Shown: positions 34,935 through 46,480 of the stretch, piece after piece
Position numbering within the stretch: position 1 is the first letter of the stretch
Layout of the letters: each line of letters opens with the position of its first letter
Assembly (NCBI RefSeq): GCF_949987515.2
Contig: NC_082695.1
Coordinates: forward strand, 85,521,604-85,585,603
Direction: 5' to 3'
DNA length: 64,000 bases
Origin: Delphinus delphis
Taxonomy: Eukaryota > Chordata > Mammalia > Artiodactyla > Delphinidae
Translations under genes and position numbers: made by a program
Notes under the pieces: model-generated
What the model was told of the DNA's origin: nothing
Databases searched by the model: none
The model's input: the letters and a program-made list of their open reading frames with translations, nothing else

Positions 34935-35300
34935 TAATTCATTCACTCATGCTTATTTCTTAAGTGCCTACTATGGACCAGACATTTTCTAGGCTTTGAG
35001 AACCAGACATTTCCTAGGCTTTGAGAATATAGCAGTGAATAAAAGAGCCCCAAATCCTTGCCCTGTGAGGCTGACATTCCATCATGGAGAGACAGTGGTT
35101 AAACAAGACCCATAAGGTGTTGGTATCAATGCAGACAAGTAAGGCAGAGAAGCAGTGTGTGTGTGTATCGCAAGGTTCCAGAGCATCGCCAAAGAGGACC
35201 TCACCGCGAAGGTGACATGAGTAAAGACCAGAAGGAGATAAAAGAAGAAGCCGTGTGGTGATGTGGGGGAAGGAACATTCCAGAGGGAGAGGGCGAGCTA
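34935..35300 (-). mobile_element. L2 LINE 3' end, antisense, with a 25-bp internal duplication
   Basis: Begins 'ttcattcactcatgcttatt', 'gtgcctactatggaccagac', and continues 'ggacctcaccgcgaaggtga', the reverse complement of L2 3' sequence. Positions 34978-35002 and 35003-35027 are a 25-bp tandem duplication. Confidence 0.78.
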
Positions 35301-36332
35301 ACTGAGGTGATGACAAGGACCAACCGTGAACTTGCAGGTGGGGAAGGAGGGAATGAGGGCACTTGAGCGATGGTGGTGGCACTGGGGCAATAGGTTTCGG
35401 TCCTGGTGGGGTGAAGGGTCTTCAGAGTTGGGGAACTAGAAGGAATGAGCTGGAAAGGCAGGAGGAGGTGGTCCAGGGGGCAGTGCTTGACGTTGAGATC
35501 TTGGAGGGGGGGCAGTGTTTGGTGATGCAAGGTCTAGGGGGTGACCCCCCGGAGTAGAGAACACAGTCTTTGGAGGAGACGAGGTCCACAAGCCGAGAGG
35601 TCAGGGCGTGGAAAGGTCCTCTGCCAGGATGCAGACATCTCTAAGAAGCATGGCTGGAGTCACGTTAGAGGGAGCTCAGGGAGCGAGGAGCCAAAGTTGT
35701 CAAGGAATGATGGCAGCCCGCGGATGACTGCAGCCAAGAGGGGTCGTGGCGGCTTAGTGTGACGGCGTGGGGTTCAGAGCTGGGTGCTCTGGGGAGGCAG
35801 GAGGGGAGTGACAAGAAGCACGGAGGGTGCCCCGCCTCGCTTTCAGGCTGTGCAAGAGAAAGCCCAGCAGGACTGTGGGCAGAGGTGTTCCTTGGGGGGA
35901 GCCGCATGTGGGGCAGCTGAAAGGAGGGGGGCAAAGTCAGTGAGAGGCAGAGGAGACGGGGGACTGACCAGAGACTGAGTGCTGGGGTCACAGAGTGGGG
36001 GACGACAGAGCCTTCTGGGGATGAGATTTTGGGGACGATGGTCCCCAATGAGCTGGGAGAGGTCTAGTGCTTGTGGCCAGCAAGGCACCTGGCCGGGGTG
36101 GAGGCTGGGAATGTCTGGGAGGGATGGACGGAGGGTCTTGCCAGGAGGACGCAGTTTCCAAGGCTGAGATTGTCAGCTCTGGTGTCAGCACTGAAGTCCC
36201 AGAGGACCCTGGTTCACCACGTGGTCCCCCAGGCTCTGTCTCTCCAGATGTGCAAAACAGATAAATGTAGTTATGGACTTCATGGTGCTGCTGTGATGAT
36301 GGAACCAGAGCAAGAAAGTCAGTTCCGGGGGC
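35301..36332. other. G-rich intergenic DNA, unclassified
   Basis: Strongly G-rich + strand with many ggagg/gggg words. May continue the L2 antisense in part. No gene recognised. Confidence 0.4.
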
Positions 36333-36355
36333 TTTGATGGTGCATAACCATCAAA
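36333..36355. other. Short perfect hairpin (9-bp stem, 5-base loop)
   Basis: tttgatggt, loop gcata, then accatcaaa. No T-run or polymerase III signal follows, so there is no transcript evidence. Confidence 0.85.
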
Positions 36356-36874
36356 ACCTGCACTTTTACTCTGAGGACAGAGCTGATGCTGGTGAGGTCA
36401 ACATTCTGTTTGCTCTGTATTTTGACCATCGCTTTTTATTTTGTTTGGTTTTTTCTTCAAGTTTATGATGGCTTTTTAAAAAATAATTCAGAGTCGATGT
36501 TTTTCTAACTGCCCCGGAAGAACCTGGCTTGTTGGATGAACTGACATGCTGCCTTCTCTCTGGCAGGCGGGGGGTTCCTGCTGTCCGTGGATAGCACACG
36601 GTGCTCCCCTGCCCCCTGCCATGCTCACCCAGAGTCACTTGTTCCCGACCATGTTTATGCCAGTTTATGCTTTTTATTATAATCGTGTGATTTAACTAAA
36701 TATTTTATAAATCTATTCTATATGCATGTGGAAAATAAACGTTGTTTCCACTAAGTCTAGGTTTACTACTTTGAAAAGAACTGATAACAGCAAGTCGTTA
36801 AAAAATACATTGCTGCCAGACTAGGTGTAAGAAAACGACTGAAAAAAATTACTACATCTAAAGAATATCCCTTT
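36356..36874. other. Unique intergenic DNA
   Basis: Nothing recognisable. Confidence 0.5.
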
Positions 36875-36950
36875 TTCCTTCTTTTTCTCCCTCCCTCTCT
36901 CCCTCCTTTCCTTCCCACCTTCCCTTCCTTCCTTCCTTCCGCCCCCTTTC
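36875..36950. repeat. Pyrimidine-rich tract (CTTC/CCCT)
   Basis: Imperfect ccttcctt/ctccctcc run. Confidence 0.88.
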
Positions 36951-37144
36951 ATCTTTCTTATTGTTTCCTTATTTTTATGCTTCTGTACTTTTATCCCCAT
37001 GGGACTTCAGAAGAGACAGGTGGCAAAGGTCACACGAGCCGATTTTGTCATCTGGACCTGGGGGTCCGCCTTTGCTCTTTAATCAAGCTCTGAACAACGG
37101 TATTCCTTCAGTTATCCTAATGTGGTTAGAATTGGAGCAACAAA

Positions 37145-37275
37145 AGGTGGACAAAACCACTCTGAAGTCTGGTGGACTTGGGTTCAGATTCCAGCTCCAT
37201 CACGTGGCGGTTGGCTTAGCGTTTCTGAGCCTCAGTGAATCATCTGAAAAGTGGCAGGATAATAATATTTAGCTT
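37145..37275 (+). mobile_element. MIR SINE fragment
   Basis: 'tggacttgggttcagattcc', 'agctccatcacgtggcggtt', 'tgagcctcagtgaatcatct' follow the MIR order. Confidence 0.65.
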
Positions 37276-37309
37276 TCATGGGGGAAGGGAGAAGGACAAC
37301 AGTGTTAGC

Positions 37310-37505
37310 GGAGAAAACCACAGCTTTCAAGGCGGATATCGCCTCTGACTCTAGGACCTGCCTGCCTTTGGGTGTGTGATTTTGACAGGAGACTCGTACC
37401 ACTGGGTCTTCATTTCCTCAAGAGCAAATATTTGGGAGGACGATGGTATGAAGCACTTCGCATGACGCTTGACGAAGAGCTAGCGCTCGGTAGATGATCA
37501 CCAAG
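37310..37505 (+). mobile_element. Second MIR-like fragment
   Basis: 'gcctttgggtgtgtgatttt', 'gtcttcatttcctcaagagc', ending 'gctagcgctcggtagatgat'. MIR-like order, adjacent to the previous copy. Confidence 0.55.
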
Positions 37506-38610
37506 ATCGTACTGACGCTTGGAAAAGGCTAGAAGGACTCGCTGTGGCCGTATGATGGCTAAGTTTTGTTTTTCTTCTTTTAACATATTCCCAAATTTTA
37601 TGTAGTGAGTAGGCGTAACTATTAAGATATCAGGACAAAATACCATCAAATGACGATAATGATCAATCGTGCTTGCCTATTCATCCCCTTCTAGAACTTG
37701 CCTTGAACCCTCACTCACTTCTGAAGCCTTTGCCCTCTATACATGAAGTTATAAAGTAATGAGGTATAGGAGAAGCCACGTTGATTTTCGACTTAAAAAA
37801 AAAAGCTAAGTTGGGCATATTTATGAGCTACATGATAGTAGACAGAGCTCCGTAGAATGTTCCTGATACCCACCTGGCCAAACGGTGTTAGGAACACGCT
37901 TGGTCCGGACAAGAAGGCACTTCTGTTCGTAAGAAAGGCCTCCAGTGAAATGTGCTGGTTTGATAGACCTACCCCCGCTCCTGACCACTATTCACATCCA
38001 CCAGAAGCATCAGCAGGCTCTTTCCAGAGCTATTCGCTTTGTAAATGGGAAGTTATTTCTGTCTAAAAATATGCAAAATACATTAGAAGGGAATTGCAAG
38101 ACATTAAGGATTCGAAAAACTTACTCTGATGACTTTTAATGGTGAAATATACTATCTTCCGTTGAGCATGAGTTTATTTTGTTAGTAATGCTAATTGTTC
38201 AAACAGCCCTAAATGGCTTAAAAAACCTGGCAAACACTTGTCTAATACCTCTAAACAGATGGACAAATTTCTCATTAAATCTAAATTTATTCTTTATCTC
38301 TGACTTCCCTCAGAAAAAGACAAGGATCTCAGCACACTTCGCCTCTGCCGTGAACCCCCCCAACCCCGCCTTACACCTCCCACTTCTGTGTGTGTTTAGA
38401 GCACCAGTTCTCTAACTCTCCGTGGCCAAGGTCGACTTTATTAATTTTTGGAAATTCCCAATCAGATTAGCAATAGCATTGGTCTAGAACTTTTGCTTCA
38501 TTATTTTTTAAAATTCAAAACTTAGCCTTTTTATTAATCTCTTCTTTTAAAAAATTTACCAAAATATTAGTAGATAGTTAGATTTATCAATATTATTTTA
38601 CTGATTTATC
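37506..38610. other. Unique AT-rich intergenic DNA
   Basis: Nothing recognisable. Confidence 0.5.
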
Positions 38611-38620
38611 AGGTTGCTGT

Positions 38621-38833
38621 TATTATTATTATTATTTTTTTGCGGTACGCGGGCCTCTCACTGTCGTGGCTTCTCCCGTTGCGGAGCACAGGCTCCGGAC
38701 GCGCAGGCTCAGCGGCCATGGCTCACGGGCCCAGCCGCTCCGCGGCATGTGGGATCTTCCCGGACCGGGGCACGAACCCGTGTCCCCTGCATCGACAGGC
38801 GGACTCTCAACCACTGCGCCACCAGGGAAGCCC
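38621..38833 (-). mobile_element. CHR-type SINE (CHR-2-like), antisense
   Basis: A (ATT)n/T tail is followed by 'gcggtacgcgggcctctcac' and ends 'gccaccagggaagccc'. Flanked by the perfect duplication aggttgctgt at 38611-38620 and 38834-38843. Confidence 0.95.
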
Positions 38834-38843
38834 AGGTTGCTGT

Positions 38844-39300
38844 AATTTTTTATATGCTGCTCCTTCCTTCTGGGTTTACTTTTCTTCTTATTGAAGCACA
38901 TTCTTTGGTAGGTTTTTTTTTTGTTTGTTTTTTTCCAGAGAGGGTTCTGTGGTTAACAAAATATTAGTTTTTGTAAGTCTGAAAATGCCTCTATTCCACC
39001 TTTACTACTCAGTGACAGTTTGTGTAGATACAGAATTTTGGGCTGGTAGCGTCTTTTCTTCAACAGAGATGATATTATGTCATTGTGCTCTGGCCTCTTT
39101 TGTGTCTGGTTTGACATTTGCCTGTTCTAGTCAATGTTCTTTATTTTCACTGCTGTGTGTTTAGGTGTAGATTTGTTTATATTTTTTATTACCAGCATCC
39201 AGTGTTTGCTTTCTTTTTTTTTTCTAGATAATTGAATTTTAGTCAGCACTAAAAAGACATGATCTATCAAGCCATGAAAAGACGTTGTCGAATCGTTTTC
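38844..39300. other. Intergenic DNA, possibly L1-derived antisense
   Basis: 'gtctgaaaatgcctctattc' and 'acagaattttgggctggtag' recall an antisense LINE segment. Too weak to name. Confidence 0.35.
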
Positions 39301-39304
39301 ATTC

Positions 39305-39535
39305 TTTTTCAATTTTTATTGGAGTCTGGTTGGTGTACAATGTTGTGTTAGTGTCTGCTGTGCAGCAGAGTGAATCAGTTATACATATACACGTATCCAC
39401 CCTTTTAGATTGTTTTCCCATATAGGCCATTGCAGAGTATCGAGACGCGTTCCCTGTGCTCTACAGCAGGTCCTTATTAGTTATCTATTTTATAGAGAGT
39501 AGAGTGTATATGTCAGTCCCAATCTCCCAGTTGAA
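39305..39535 (-). mobile_element. L1 3' end, antisense
   Basis: 'caatgttgtgttagtgtctg', 'gtgaatcagttatacatata', 'ttccctgtgctctacagcag', 'tatattgtcagtcccaat'-type sequence. Same L1 family as at 14643. Confidence 0.88.
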
Positions 39536-39746
39536 TCCTCCACCCTGCCTCCCCCTCCCCTCCCCAATGTTTGCCTTCCAACCAGGGGCTCCCTGTCTGC
39601 CTTCAGCTCTGAAAAGTTCTCAGCTCTTACGCCTTTTGCATAATCCCTTTTCTGTTGTTGTGTCTGTTTTTCCTTCAGCAAGGTTGGAGCCTCTTAATCT
39701 GTTTTCCGGGTCTTAATTTGTCTTTTACATTCCTTACCATTTGGTC
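39536..39746. other. Unique intergenic DNA
   Basis: Short C-rich patch, otherwise nothing recognisable. Confidence 0.45.
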
Positions 39747-39763
39747 TACCTCTGTTGCATTCT

Positions 39764-40122
39764 CTCTTTTTTTAAAAAAAACTTATTTATTTATTTATTT
39801 AGGCTGCGTTGGGTCTTTGTTGCTGTGCGTGGGTTTTCTCTAGTTGCAGCGACCAGGAGCTACTCTTTGTTGCAGTGCGCGGGCTTCTCATTGAGGTGGC
39901 TTCTCTCGTTGCAGAGCATGGGCTCTAGGTGTGCAGGCTTCAGTAGTTGTGGCACACGGGCTCAGTAGTTTTGGCTCGTGGGCTCTAGAGTGCAGGCTCA
40001 GCAGCTGTGGCACATGGGCTTAGTTGCTCCGCGGCACGTGGTATCTTCCCGGACCAGGGCTTGAACCCGTGTCCCCTGCATTGGCAGGCGGACTCCTAAC
40101 CACTGCGCCACTGGGGAAGCCC
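39764..40122 (-). mobile_element. CHR-type SINE (long, CHR-1-like), antisense
   Basis: Full long form with 'ggctgcgttgggtctttgtt', 'tagttgcagcgaccaggagc' and the terminal 'ccactgcgccactggggaag'. A 17-bp duplication with two mismatches flanks it (39747-39763 and 40123-40139, ending gcattct). Confidence 0.93.
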
Positions 40123-40334
40123 TACGTCTGCTGCATTCTTGACAAATTTCTCAGTATCATCTTCCAACTCACTAATGCCCTCTTCATCTGTGTCAGCCTA
40201 GAGTCTACTTTGTTGGCTTAGTTTTAATTTTGTGACTTTTTTTCACTTCCTGGGTTTCTCACTTATCGCTTGTTCATGTTCATTTGTTCATGATTCCTAC
40301 TTGCCTATCTTTATTTCATAATTCCTTGTGCATT

Positions 40335-40800
40335 GTGGCAGACTGAGTGCTTTAACGGCCCCAATTCTTGGCCTTTTCCTGAAGCAACAGTTCCTCTCTC
40401 TACAGAAGCCAAGTCTATTTCCTCATTCCTCTAGTCCAGCTCACTTTGTGACTTGCCTGGGCCCACAGAGTGCAGTGGAAGTGACAGTGATCCTGTTCTT
40501 AGAGGCCTTGATGTTTGCACTTGCTTTCTTGCTCCTGTGCCATTGCCATGAGAATATGTCCAGGCCACCCTGCTGTAGGATGAGAGACATGTGGAGCAAA
40601 GCTGAATCACTGGTCCCATCAGCTGAGGATCCACCCTGACGTGGGAGCCGGCCAGCTAAGATGGGCAGAGCACAGGGTTCACCCAGACACGTGAGCGAAT
40701 GTACACTTACTTTTCATGCTACCGAGATTTTGCATATTCCTGTTATTGTTGTTACATAGCATTATTGTGGCCATAGCTAATGAATCATGCTCTTTTCTTG
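40335..40800 (+). mobile_element. Old LTR-like repeat (ERVL-MaLR type, tentative)
   Basis: 'tgtggcagactgagtgcttt', 'cccaattcttggccttttcc', 'aggatgagagacatgtggag', 'attgtggccatagctaatga' resemble a decayed mammalian LTR read from its TG end. Non-coding. Family tentative. Confidence 0.45.
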
Positions 40801-41404
40801 GAACTTATTCTTTCCTTTACTTCTCTGAACCTTATGCATGTCTATTTTAAAAGTCATTTTGAGATTAATTTTTTTCCATTTCACTGGGTGTGATCTCATA
40901 TCTTGACTGTGGACTTTGTTCTCTGCATTTCTTAAGTGACATGCATTTTGAAATTTTATTGGTGAGCTTCTTTTTCTCCCTGATTTCTCTGAATTCACCT
41001 CCTCTGTCCCTCCAGTCACGAACCAGGTCTTCTACGGAGGCTCCTCTCCTTTGCTGATGTTGGCGGCACTGCAGATCTAGGCCCTGAGCTAGAAAGTGAC
41101 TTGGTCCAGGTCTGTCCAGGTGCTTTCTCTGCTTCCTCTCACCCTCACGGCTATGCATCTCCTTGGACATCAGAGAACTTTCATCAGCTCCTGTTGGTGG
41201 TTGGGGGACCCCCACCTCAGCTGCAGAAGTGAGGATGGCTTTCCTTCCCTTTCACCCACGGGGGGGCTTCGTGTCCTGTTCCTGCACAGGAGCTGGGCTT
41301 CTAGTTGCCTCTGCATGTTTCTGGGTGGGAATACCTGCTCCAGATCCACTCATTTCTGTGTTTTTTTTCTTTTCAAAGAGATGTTCACTTATATTTGAGC
41401 TTGG
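40801..41404. other. Intergenic DNA, unclassified
   Basis: No gene recognised. Some LINE-like phrases, not assignable. Confidence 0.4.
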
Positions 41405-42825
41405 CTACACAAGTATATTTAAATATGTTTTGGAGAGATAGACATGTAGATCAATGGAGCAAAACAGAAAGAGACCCACTCTCTCCCCACGTACACTCAA
41501 CTGATTTCTGAAAAAGGCGTAAAAGCAATTCAGTGAAGGAGATACAGCCTTTTCAACAAATGGTACTGGAACAATTAGATAGCCATAGGCAAAAAAAGAA
41601 GGAATCGCAACTGAAACCTCACATCTTATACAAACATAGATGCAAAATGGATCAAGGATTTAAATGTAAAATAAAACTTTTAGAAAAAAAGTAGGAGAAA
41701 ATCTTTGCAACATGGGGACCACCGAAGTTCTTAGACTTCATAACAAAAGCACAACTCGTAAAAGAGAAAATGGTTAAATTGGACGTCATGAAAATGAAAA
41801 ACTTTTGTTGTGTGGTAGATCCTAAGAAGATAAAAGACACGATGCAGAATTGGAGAACATCCTTGCAAAGTGCATATATCGGCAAGCACTAAATTTCTAG
41901 ATTATTTTAAAGAACTCTCAACATTCAGTAGTGAAAGCACAAAAATCCAATTAGAAAATGGGCAAAAGGTATAGAGAGACATTTTACCCTGCAGGAGGCA
42001 GACAAGCACGCGAAAATATGCTCAACGTCCTTAGCCATTAGGGAAGTGCACGTTAAAATCACAGGGATATATGACACACCCATCAGAATGGCTAAAATAA
42101 AAAATAATGACAACACCCAATGCTGACGAAGATGAGGAGAAATGATCACTCATGCTTTGCTGGTGGGCATGCAAAATGGTACAGCCACTTTGGAGAAAGT
42201 TTGCCACTTTCTTAAAAAACGAATCAGGCAACTACCATGTGACCCAATAATTTCACTCTTGGGCATTGACCCCCAGAGAAATAAAAATGTATGCTCACAT
42301 AAAAACCTGCATACAAAAGTTTTATTTGTCATAGTCAAGAACTAGAAACAACCCAGATGTTCTACAATGGTGGCTGGTGAAGCAGCCACGACGTGGAACA
42401 CTACTCAGCAATAAAAAGGAACAAATTATTCAATTACTGGATGGATCTCAAGGGATTTCTGCTTTGTGAAAAAAGCCACTCCCAAAAGGTCACATACTGT
42501 GTGATTCTGTTTATATAGCATCACTGAAATGATAAAATTGTAAAAATAGAGAACAGATAAGTGGTTCCTAAGGGTTAGTGATGGGCTGGGGACAGGAGGA
42601 AGCATGTGTGACTGTAACGGGACAACACAGGGATCCTGATGGGGATGGAAAGCTTCTGTATCTTGATTGGATCGATGTCAATATACTAGTTATGATATTT
42701 TACTATAGGCTTATAGGATTTTACCATCAGAGAACTGGGTAAAGGGGACAAGGGATTGCTCTGTGTATTTCTTACAACTGCACATGGATGTATGATTATC
42801 TAAAGATAAACAGGTTAATTCAAAA
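41405..42825 (+). mobile_element. Old L1: ORF2 C-terminal part and 3'UTR, sense, degenerate
   Basis: Sense L1 blocks in order: 'tagatcaatggagcaaaaca', 'aacaaatggtactggaacaa', 'ttagacttcataacaaaagc', 'aattagaaaatgggcaaaag', 'aatggctaaaataaaaaata', 'gaacactactcagcaataaa', then a 3'UTR ending 'cttacaactgcacatggatg', typical of L1MA/L1MB types. The ORF2 frame is broken by many stops and indels; this is the longest single LINE remnant in the window. Confidence 0.9.
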
Positions 42826-44270
42826 TATCTTGTCTATCACTGCTGGGTTTAGAGTTGGATAAAGAGATCCGAGTGTGAGTTTTCAGTGTCGTCTGACCCG
42901 AAGCAAACACATGGGTATAATATGATAGTAAATCAAACCATCCCCTTTAAAATAAGGCGTATAGCATGAGTCCCGACCTCTCAGTGAAGAAGAGGAAAAT
43001 GTTTGGCTTCTTAGTGAATTCCTGTGAAACTGTCTGCTCTCTGCTCAACGCCTTCCATGAAGCAATTGTGGAACACAAAAGCCTTTCTAAAGTCTAGAAA
43101 TATTACTCTATTCGTACCTAAATACAAACAATCCTTCCCATACAACATGTAGAAGTTGTGAAATAAAAAGAAATAAGAATGAAAGCGTGAACCCCTAGGA
43201 TGGCTTTTCTTTATGGAACCCAAGCTTTTTGAAGGTGGGATTCTACTCTCCAAATGGGCACGGACTGTGCCGAGTGCTCTCAAAAAATGTCTTTTTTTCC
43301 CCCTTAAACAATGGTTTTGGATTGGTGTATTATTCATCTGTGTTTCTCCCTGTGAGTTTCAGTGCACCAACAAAAATCACCCTTCCTTGTTTTCCTCCCT
43401 TTCTATTTTTAACACAAAGAAGACTGTATTTTATAAAGAATCCAAGAAGGCTGTGAGGCATGTTTCTTCTTCCCTTTAATTCCGGGGCTCAGCCGCTACC
43501 CCTCTCCAGCGCCATTTCCCATCACAACTCGAATTTAAATATTCTAATCAATTTATTTTAGACACTCCTCTGGCTCCCTTGTGCCATCGCAGCAAACCTT
43601 TCCAGTTTTCTCCTTCTTGCTCCTTTTCTTCTCCTCTCCCCCCTCCATCCTCTTCCTCTTTCTCGCCCCTCCCCCTCCCTTTTCCTGGGAGACGGAGATT
43701 TCTTTGTGCTTGGGGTGACTGATTGAATTTTACCTGAGCTAAATTATAGTTGCACATTCTAGTAATTGCAGAGGGCCACACAGAGAAACAAAGCATTGAC
43801 TGCCGTTGTAGTGGGATTTCCCAGATGTATAATTTCAAATTGATATGAAAAAAAGCCTTGCAATGCATTAATAATAGCATAAAATGTAACTCTGTCGGCC
43901 AGGGGTGAGTGGAGGCTTTATTTTCTTAGCTACAAAACAAGCCATAGACCTCAGGTGCCCAGCATTTATTGTTGGAACGGGTTTTCTATTGCATACCTCC
44001 TGAAACACAAAATAAGAAAAGGTTTATGCTGACTCCTGGCACCATTCACAGTGCTCTGCACCACATACCCAGAAAGCACACGCCCAGCTTTAAAGCACCA
44101 CCTTGTTGTTATGTTTCCCCTTTTTATCGAGTCCTTCAAAAGGCAGAAGGTGCTTCTGTAATTTAAAAGCACCCATCCACATCTCGGGGAAGAAGCAGGT
44201 CATAAAGGCTATTTCTTTTCTATGGTGTCATTATTCTTTTCCTAGCGTCTGACAAGTATCACTCTTGTGA
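42826..44270. other. Unique intergenic DNA with candidate conserved block
   Basis: No gene or repeat recognised except pyrimidine-rich DNA at about 43600-43690. The block at 43735-43900 has clustered homeodomain-type words (agtaattgcag, gcattaataatagc). Confidence 0.4.
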
Positions 44271-44275
44271 TGTCA

Positions 44276-44299
44276 AAAAGAAAGAAAGAAAGAAAGAAA

Positions 44300-44330
<31 letters not shown>

Positions 44331-44392
44331 GAAGGAAGGAAGGAAGGAAGGAAGGAAGGAAGAAAGGAAGGAAGGAAGGAAGAAAAAGAAAA
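44276..44392. repeat. (GAAA)n(GGAA)n microsatellite
   Basis: Runs of gaaa then ggaa, then mixed. It is purine-only on the + strand for over 100 bases. Confidence 0.97.
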
Positions 44393-45639
44393 TCTCAAGA
44401 AAGTCATATAGTTTCCTTAACGTTGAAGGCACTGGGCCATAGCGCCTTACTTTATCTGAGAACCTTGTGTATGTACACATGTGTACGTGCCTGGCCATAT
44501 CCACACAGGGCAAAGAGAAGCAAACTTGTGCTTTTGCATCAAATGCAAGTTACAGAGACGTTGAAATCATGCACAATGTGCTCCACCCAAACTCAAAGGG
44601 TATTTAAATACGGCCGGAGGACGAATTTCCACATCTTCACCAACACACAGACTGCTTTACCTATGCAGACAGAGGTCACCTGGGGTGTCCACACAGTGGG
44701 CCGTCAGCTGAAGCCAACAGCTGGTTCAGATAGCCATAGTTCAGTTGTTCCACAAGTGTCATTGCTTCTGCTCTTCCCAAAAGCTGGGGTGTGGCTTGAT
44801 TTTCTCTTTTTGGCAGTGGATGACCTTGAGACACCCTGAGATTGGGACTCTGAGAAAGGGCAGAGGCTGGACCCTCCCTCTCCTCCACGGCTCAATCCAG
44901 GGGTCAGACCCACCGTGTGGTTCGCTTCCGCCGCGAGGGTGCTGGTGGGTTTGCGGGCTGCTCATCACCATGGCAACCGTGGGGTTCCCCTCCTCACCCT
45001 GGTCACCCTGCCCTCAACTGGGGCATGGAAAGATGCAGCAGGGGGCCCAAGGGCACTTCTCTGCTTGCCCGTTGAGAGCCCTTGGCCAAGGAGTGGCCCT
45101 GTGTTCTTCCCATGTCCAAGGAAAGGCGGCGTGGGAGTTTATTTCTGTAACGCTTCACAGCCCTAAGCATGGAGCTGAGCTTTCTTTGTGGATAAAGTAT
45201 GGTAGCAGACGCGCGGGAGCCCCTTGGACACGTGGTGTGCCTTCTGGGTGTGTAAGGGCTCGGCACGTGGAACCAGCCATCTCGGGGAGGAAGGCTCCTT
45301 CCTGTCCTGTAACTTCGGCTGGGATGGAAGCCCGCCTCCCGGGCTTGCTGGAAGCTGAGCCCGAGCGCCACCTCCTCAGAGCGGTCTCCCCTCCGTCCCC
45401 CGTGGGCTGCTCCTTGCTCATTCTCCCCTTGGTTCCCGTTGCCCCATCTGAACTCGAATCTCTCAGGGCAGAGTGAGGACCACGTCTGCCGAAGCCCAGC
45501 ACTGAGCAGACTCTGGTGGGCAGCCCACCCTTAACGCATACGCAGAATCCTCTGTAAGCTGTACAAACACACCTGCTGGCTCCCAGCATCATTCTTGTAT
45601 CCTGCCACGTGTAATGGAGGGAGTTCATGGGGAAGAGAC
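44393..45639. other. Unique intergenic DNA
   Basis: No gene recognised. A 243-codon open frame at 44745-45476 (+) lacks any known domain and crosses GC-rich DNA. The palindrome gtacacatgtgtac is at 44473-44486. Confidence 0.45.
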
Positions 45640-45845
45640 GTGGAGTTTGGGTGTCCATGCGCTTATTCGAATCCTTACTCTCCCTTGGAATATCTGTGTA
45701 TCATCAGGTGCGTGATTCAGCCTTTCTAACTCCGTTTCTTTCTTTAGATTCTACTTACAGAGCTGCTGAGGGATGAAATGATATATATGAGGTCATTAGC
45801 GGTTAGTGGCCACTCAACAAACATCAGTTCCCTCCGCATCTGAGT
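45640..45845 (+). mobile_element. MIR SINE, diverged
   Basis: 'cgtgattcagcctttctaac', 'tccgtttctttctttagatt', 'gctgagggatgaaatgatat', 'agtggccactcaacaaacat' match the MIR 3' half. Confidence 0.6.
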
Positions 45846-45959
45846 CCGTGCACGTGGACGCTGTTGGAACCCTGTTGTACAAGAGAGAATGACCAGATCT
45901 TTGTCAGTGCTTTTGGGAGGGTGTTTGCTCTCACGCCTTGAAATCGGGAGAGTAGAATC

Positions 45960-46480
45960 TCCACGGGCCAGAGACTGAATGTGTTTCCCCCCAAAATTCG
46001 GAAGTTGAAACCTAACCCCCCAAGGCGATGTACTAGGAAGTGGTGCCTTTGGCAGGTGATAGGTCATGAGGGTGGAGCCCTCATGAATGGGATTCACGTC
46101 CTTTTATAAAAGAGACCCACAGAGCTGCCTTGCCCCTGCTGCCATGTGAGGACACAGTGAGAAGTCAGCCATCTAAAACCTGGAGGAAGACTGTGATCAG
46201 AGCCCAGCCACGCTGGCCTCCTGACCTTACGTCCAGCCACGCTGGCACCCTGACCTTACGTCCAGCCACGCTGGCCTCCTGACCTTACGTCCAGCCACGC
46301 TGGCCTCCTGACCTTACGTCCAGCCACGCTGGCCTCCTGACCTTACGTCCAGCCACGCTGGCCTCCTGACCTTACGTCCAGCCTCCAGAACTGTGAGCAG
46401 TAAACGTTCGTTGTTTATGAGCCACCTGTTTGTGAGGTTTTGTTACCGCGGCACGAACGGCCTGGGATGCCATGTCACGT
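45960..46480 (+). mobile_element. MLT1-type LTR (ERVL-MaLR) carrying an internal minisatellite
   Basis: 'gagactgaatgtgtttcccc', 'aaaattcggaagttgaaacc', 'aggtcatgagggtggagccc', 'gccatgtgaggacacagtga', 'cagcctccagaactgtgagc', 'gttgtttatgagccacctgt'. Solo LTR, non-coding. The 29-bp array at 46204-46377 sits between the 'agaagtcagccatct' and 'cctccagaactgtg' blocks and lengthens the LTR. Confidence 0.85.
46204..46377. repeat. 29-bp minisatellite, six copies plus partial
   Basis: The unit starts ccagccacgctggcctcctg and ends accttacgt. Copies start at 46204, 46233, 46262, 46291, 46320 and 46349. A truncated seventh at 46378 runs into the LTR's own 'ccagcctccagaactgtg'. The second copy differs slightly (ggcaccctg); the others are identical or nearly so. 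Confidence 0.97.

Noticed and set aside
36333..36355. 9-bp hairpin as an RNA gene or terminator
   Set aside because: Short stem, no transcript signals; kept only as a sequence feature.
41405..42825. Possible intact LINE ORF2
   Set aside because: Frames are broken into short pieces by many stops and indels; only a remnant.
44473..44486. Palindrome gtacacatgtgtac
   Set aside because: Alternating purine/pyrimidine words of this length occur by chance in CA/TG-rich DNA; no supporting context.
44745..45476. 243-codon + open frame
   Set aside because: No recognisable domain; overlapped by equally long frames on the other strand.
46204..46377. Regular 29-bp repeats that could be mistaken for a CRISPR array
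   Set aside because: The repeats are directly adjacent with no spacers, in a vertebrate LTR; this is a minisatellite.
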